Shown: one piece after another, positions 61,876-64,000 of the stretch
How positions within the stretch are numbered: position 1 is the first letter of the stretch
Layout: every line of letters starts with the position of its first letter
NCBI RefSeq assembly: GCF_000024225.1
Contig: NC_013203.1
Location: forward strand, 1,054,001-1,118,000
Direction: 5' to 3'
Length of the DNA: 64,000 nt
From: Lancefieldella parvula DSM 20469
GTDB taxonomy: Bacteria; Actinomycetota; Coriobacteriia; Coriobacteriales; Atopobiaceae
The notes under the pieces: generated by a model
What the model was told of the DNA's origin: nothing
The model's database searches: none
The model's input: the letters and a program-made list of their open reading frames with translations, nothing else
Position numbers and translations under genes: made by a program

Positions 61876-62786
61876 ACCGACTGCTCCCATAAAACATTAT
61901 CAACGCGCACAAAAATTACCGGTAAAACTGCAAACACTACCAGACCCACATACCAAAAGCTCAATTGAAGCTCTGGCATAGTGGGATAAAACTGCCAAGC
62001 TTGTACAAGAATGTGCAAAGAAACTACTGCTAAAACACCCGTTAAAGTAAATACCAGTAACGCAATAGTATCGTAAGCGTCAAGTATCTCAGTGTTCCAC
62101 CTACTTCTATGAACAGCCATTCCCCAGCCTCGAGACACAATAGACTGAAACGTGCTCATCGACTTCTCCAGCGCACTCATACACACTGCGTTGATTATAG
62201 CGACTGACTGCATAATAGCTTTTCTCGCGCCCAGATGATGGTGTTGCTGATGTGTCTGCGAATCAAAATCACATGCCTGAGCGGCAGTATTTGCTGACTG
62301 AATTTGACGAGATGTTGTAAGGTCTGCAAGCAACTGCGGCATTAACTGCATAGAAAGACTCAAGACCAACTGCAATCCCGGAAAACGAACGCTTGAGCGC
62401 TGTAGCAACTCGAGTGGCGAAACTACCGCAAACAAACACTCCAGCCAGCTTAAAGTGCTCACAAGTACTAATCCTGAGGTAGCTCCATACACTAAACTCT
62501 CTACATACAGCTGCGTATGACCAAAAGAATACAAAACGGTAGAACCCGATGCCGAAAAGAACGGATTAATAACTGTCATCAAGATAATAATTGGAGCATA
62601 CCAAATAAGCTGTTTAACAGCATGCTTAACATCAAACAGTTGAGCTGTGCACAGTTCAGCGGCCATAAAGGTAATCAACGCGCAAAAAGGCTGAAAAGAA
62701 AAGGCAGCAAGTACTGCTTCACATCCAAACAACACAACCGTGGCAAATGGATGCAGACGAGAAAAACTTGTGCGTGCAGGATTCAT
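61872..62786 (-). CDS. ECF transporter T component (EcfT-like)
   Basis: A 304-residue membrane protein with about six hydrophobic helices. The EcfT/CbiQ pattern is recognisable in the central SMQLMPQLLADLTTSRQIQSANTAA region and in SMSTFQSIVSRGWG, which corresponds to the ARG motif coupling helices that contact the ATPases. The ATG overlaps the stop of the DUF4430 gene (TAATG). Confidence 0.85.
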   Translation of the reverse strand: MNPARTSFSRLHPFATVVLFGCEAVLAAFSFQPFCALITFMAAELCTAQLFDVKHAVKQLIWYAPIIILMTVINPFFSASGSTVLYSFGHTQLYVESLVYGATSGLVLVSTLSWLECLFAVVSPLELLQRSSVRFPGLQLVLSLSMQLMPQLLADLTTSRQIQSANTAAQACDFDSQTHQQHHHLGARKAIMQSVAIINAVCMSALEKSMSTFQSIVSRGWGMAVHRSRWNTEILDAYDTIALLVFTLTGVLAVVSLHILVQAWQFYPTMPELQLSFWYVGLVVFAVLPVIFVRVDNVLWEQSV

Positions 62787-63451
62787 TAGTTCACCGCGTT
62801 AACATACGTCCAAACAACCGAATCACCATCGTGCAAAATATATGCATCTGAAGTGTAATTGGGCTGAACGCCATTAACCGAATAGACCCAACCACTCTGT
62901 GGACCATGATCTCGCTCTGCAAGCCCGTTAATAGCTGCAACATACATACCAAACGAAGTACTGCGAGCATTTACCCCTGCGCCACTTGCAAGTAACGCAT
63001 CATAGACAGAAGCGCCCTCTTGTACCTGGAGGTTAACAGAAAACGAAAGTCCCTTTGCGGCAGAACCATCAACTGTAACGTTTACAGAAAGCGTGCTCTT
63101 GTCTTTATGAGGAACAACTGCATCATTTGTTGAATTGTCAGAGTTAGAAGATTCTGGCTCTGACGTGTTCTGATTAGAAGAATCTTGAGTTTTAGACGCA
63201 TCAGAATTTGATTGAGTGTCTGAACCTGAACTTCCTTGCGTTTGTGCGGTCTGAGAGTCCGTCTGAGTACCAGAGGCTTCTGCCACTGTTTGACCTTGCA
63301 CTGCATTTGGCGCCTCTTGAGAGGAAGCGCTTGAAGTGAGTGCAAAGAAATACTGAACCAATGTCCATGCGAAAAAAAGCATGAACAAAAGAGACACAAT
63401 TGATACAGCTAAATAGACAATCCGTTTAGATTCTCTTGTGAACTTAATCAC
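62786..63451 (-). CDS. DUF4430 (transcobalamin C-terminal-like) secreted anchored protein
   Basis: 221 residues with an N-terminal transmembrane anchor (IVYLAVSIVSLLFMLFFAWTLVQYFF), a 75-residue Ser/Thr/Gln/Asn-rich linker, and a C-terminal DUF4430 domain (about 140-221). That domain has VYDALLASG..SFGMYVAAINGLAERDHGPQSGWVYSVNGVQPN..DAYILHDGDSVVWTYV. The fold matches the C-terminal domain of intrinsic factor and transcobalamin, so it may present cobalamin or a similar ligand to the ECF importer. The start is GTG at 63451, overlapping the upstream stop. Confidence 0.85.
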   Translation of the reverse strand: MIKFTRESKRIVYLAVSIVSLLFMLFFAWTLVQYFFALTSSASSQEAPNAVQGQTVAEASGTQTDSQTAQTQGSSGSDTQSNSDASKTQDSSNQNTSEPESSNSDNSTNDAVVPHKDKSTLSVNVTVDGSAAKGLSFSVNLQVQEGASVYDALLASGAGVNARSTSFGMYVAAINGLAERDHGPQSGWVYSVNGVQPNYTSDAYILHDGDSVVWTYVNAVN

Positions 63452-64000
63452 TTGTTCACCTTGCCTCTGCCATTGGAAACATGGTGAATTGCAGCGGTTT
63501 CTTTCTTAAGTAACGCTACAAATACTGCAAGGACTGCTGCAGAACCAAAAAAACCAAAGATACTCAAAAGCGGAATGGTAGGCGCAGAGGATCCCTGTCG
63601 TGGGGCGGCAGTTTCCTTGTTTACATATTCAGTCTGTGGAAGTTGCTTCTTGTCAGAGCTGGTATCTGCAGTCTCATTCTCAGATGGGGCTTGTGTGACC
63701 TCCTCACCTGCATTTGTGGGAGTAGCTGAGAAACTTTCATGCGCCGCCGGAGATGAAGAGTCTTGAGCTGGCGCATCTGTGGATGTGATATCTGTCCTGT
63801 TAGAAATATCACCAGATGGCTGGGTATTCTCGCCAGATGGTTTCTGATTAATAAGCGAGAAAAGCGTACCAGAGTCATTGGTGTAGTAAAGGTTGCCCGC
63901 AAAGTCTGCAATAACTGACGACGTAGTGTAGTTCTGATGATCTTTATCGGGAGTGTAAATCTGAGCTGCTCGACCAGTGCCCAACTTGTATACCCACACG
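63448..64000 (-). CDS. Surface protein, C-terminal part (runs off window)
   Basis: Only the last 184 codons are visible. The N-terminal end of the fragment, VIADFAGNLYYTNDSGTLFSL, reads like a beta-propeller (PQQ-type) repeat. A long Ser/Thr/Glu linker follows, then a single transmembrane helix (TIPLLSIFGFFGSAAVLAVFVALL) and a basic tail. LPQTE occurs about 20 residues before the helix but is not a normal sortase signal. It overlaps the DUF4430 start by four bases, making it the upstream member of the ECF operon and perhaps an extracellular ligand-capture protein. Confidence 0.7.
   Translation of the reverse strand, partial: VWVYKLGTGRAAQIYTPDKDHQNYTTSSVIADFAGNLYYTNDSGTLFSLINQKPSGENTQPSGDISNRTDITSTDAPAQDSSSPAAHESFSATPTNAGEEVTQAPSENETADTSSDKKQLPQTEYVNKETAAPRQGSSAPTIPLLSIFGFFGSAAVLAVFVALLKKETAAIHHVSNGRGKVNK

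Noticed and set aside
63600-63640. Sortase signal LPQTE in the last protein
   Set aside because: It ends in E rather than G and lies too far from the membrane helix, unlike the LPYTG of the adhesin.

Overview
Gene families, gene order and a base composition that looks like roughly 45% GC (estimated by eye) suggest a host-associated coriobacterium of the Atopobium/Lancefieldella/Olsenella type. Pointers are a sortase-type (LPYTG) Cna-B surface protein, several TTG/GTG starts with strong Shine-Dalgarno (SD) sites, peptide and vitamin importers, and housekeeping genes of Gram-positive type. This is inference from content; no database was consulted. I see no prophage, insertion sequence, rRNA or CRISPR array. 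One tRNA (Thr, CGU) is present.

Layout. 1-5356 (minus): uvrA, a YbaK-type deacylase, murJ and the start of uvrC, tightly packed. 5513-9913: a YhcH-family protein diverging from mrp and two FAD oxidoreductases. 9910-14411: uvrB with a LexA-like box, diverging from a TPR protein. 14435-17574 (minus): a NitT/TauT-like ABC importer followed by coaE. 17708-20886: two peptidases and a class I amidotransferase. 21121-28736: an oligopeptide ABC system with a substrate-binding lipoprotein at each end. 29159-32218: a 1019-residue LPYTG adhesin with a G10 tract upstream. 32608-33864: rpsA.

34121-44909 is a metal and peroxide block: an HMA-domain protein, a flavodoxin, a DUF3793 protein, an unusual P1B-type ATPase with a DUF6110-like partner, gpx-ohrR-CDF transporter, and feoA-feoA-feoB. 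Two related non-coding elements lie inside it (about 35880-36015 and 41344-41497). Both have an operator-like promoter region, a hairpin with a CCCTCTCC loop, and an intrinsic terminator. They look like metal-responsive small RNAs or attenuators.

45151-58952: ppc, a flippase, a glutaredoxin-like protein, tRNA-Thr, a DUF523(TudS)-purine nucleoside phosphorylase fusion, a SurA-like protein, HEAT and NYN/OST-HTH proteins, a dehydrogenase with a His/Cys-rich tail, DegV, hpf, an orphan binding protein and comF. 59046-64000: parts of an ECF-type vitamin importer (S, fused A-A, T) with a DUF4430 protein and a membrane-anchored surface protein that runs off the window.

The most unusual signal is not a gene. 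The octamer GGCGAGAA/TTCTCGCC occurs at least 19 times, where about 1-2 would be expected by base composition. It appears on both strands, in every kind of reading frame, and twice as an inverted pair forming a terminator stem. That pattern recalls DNA-uptake sequences.
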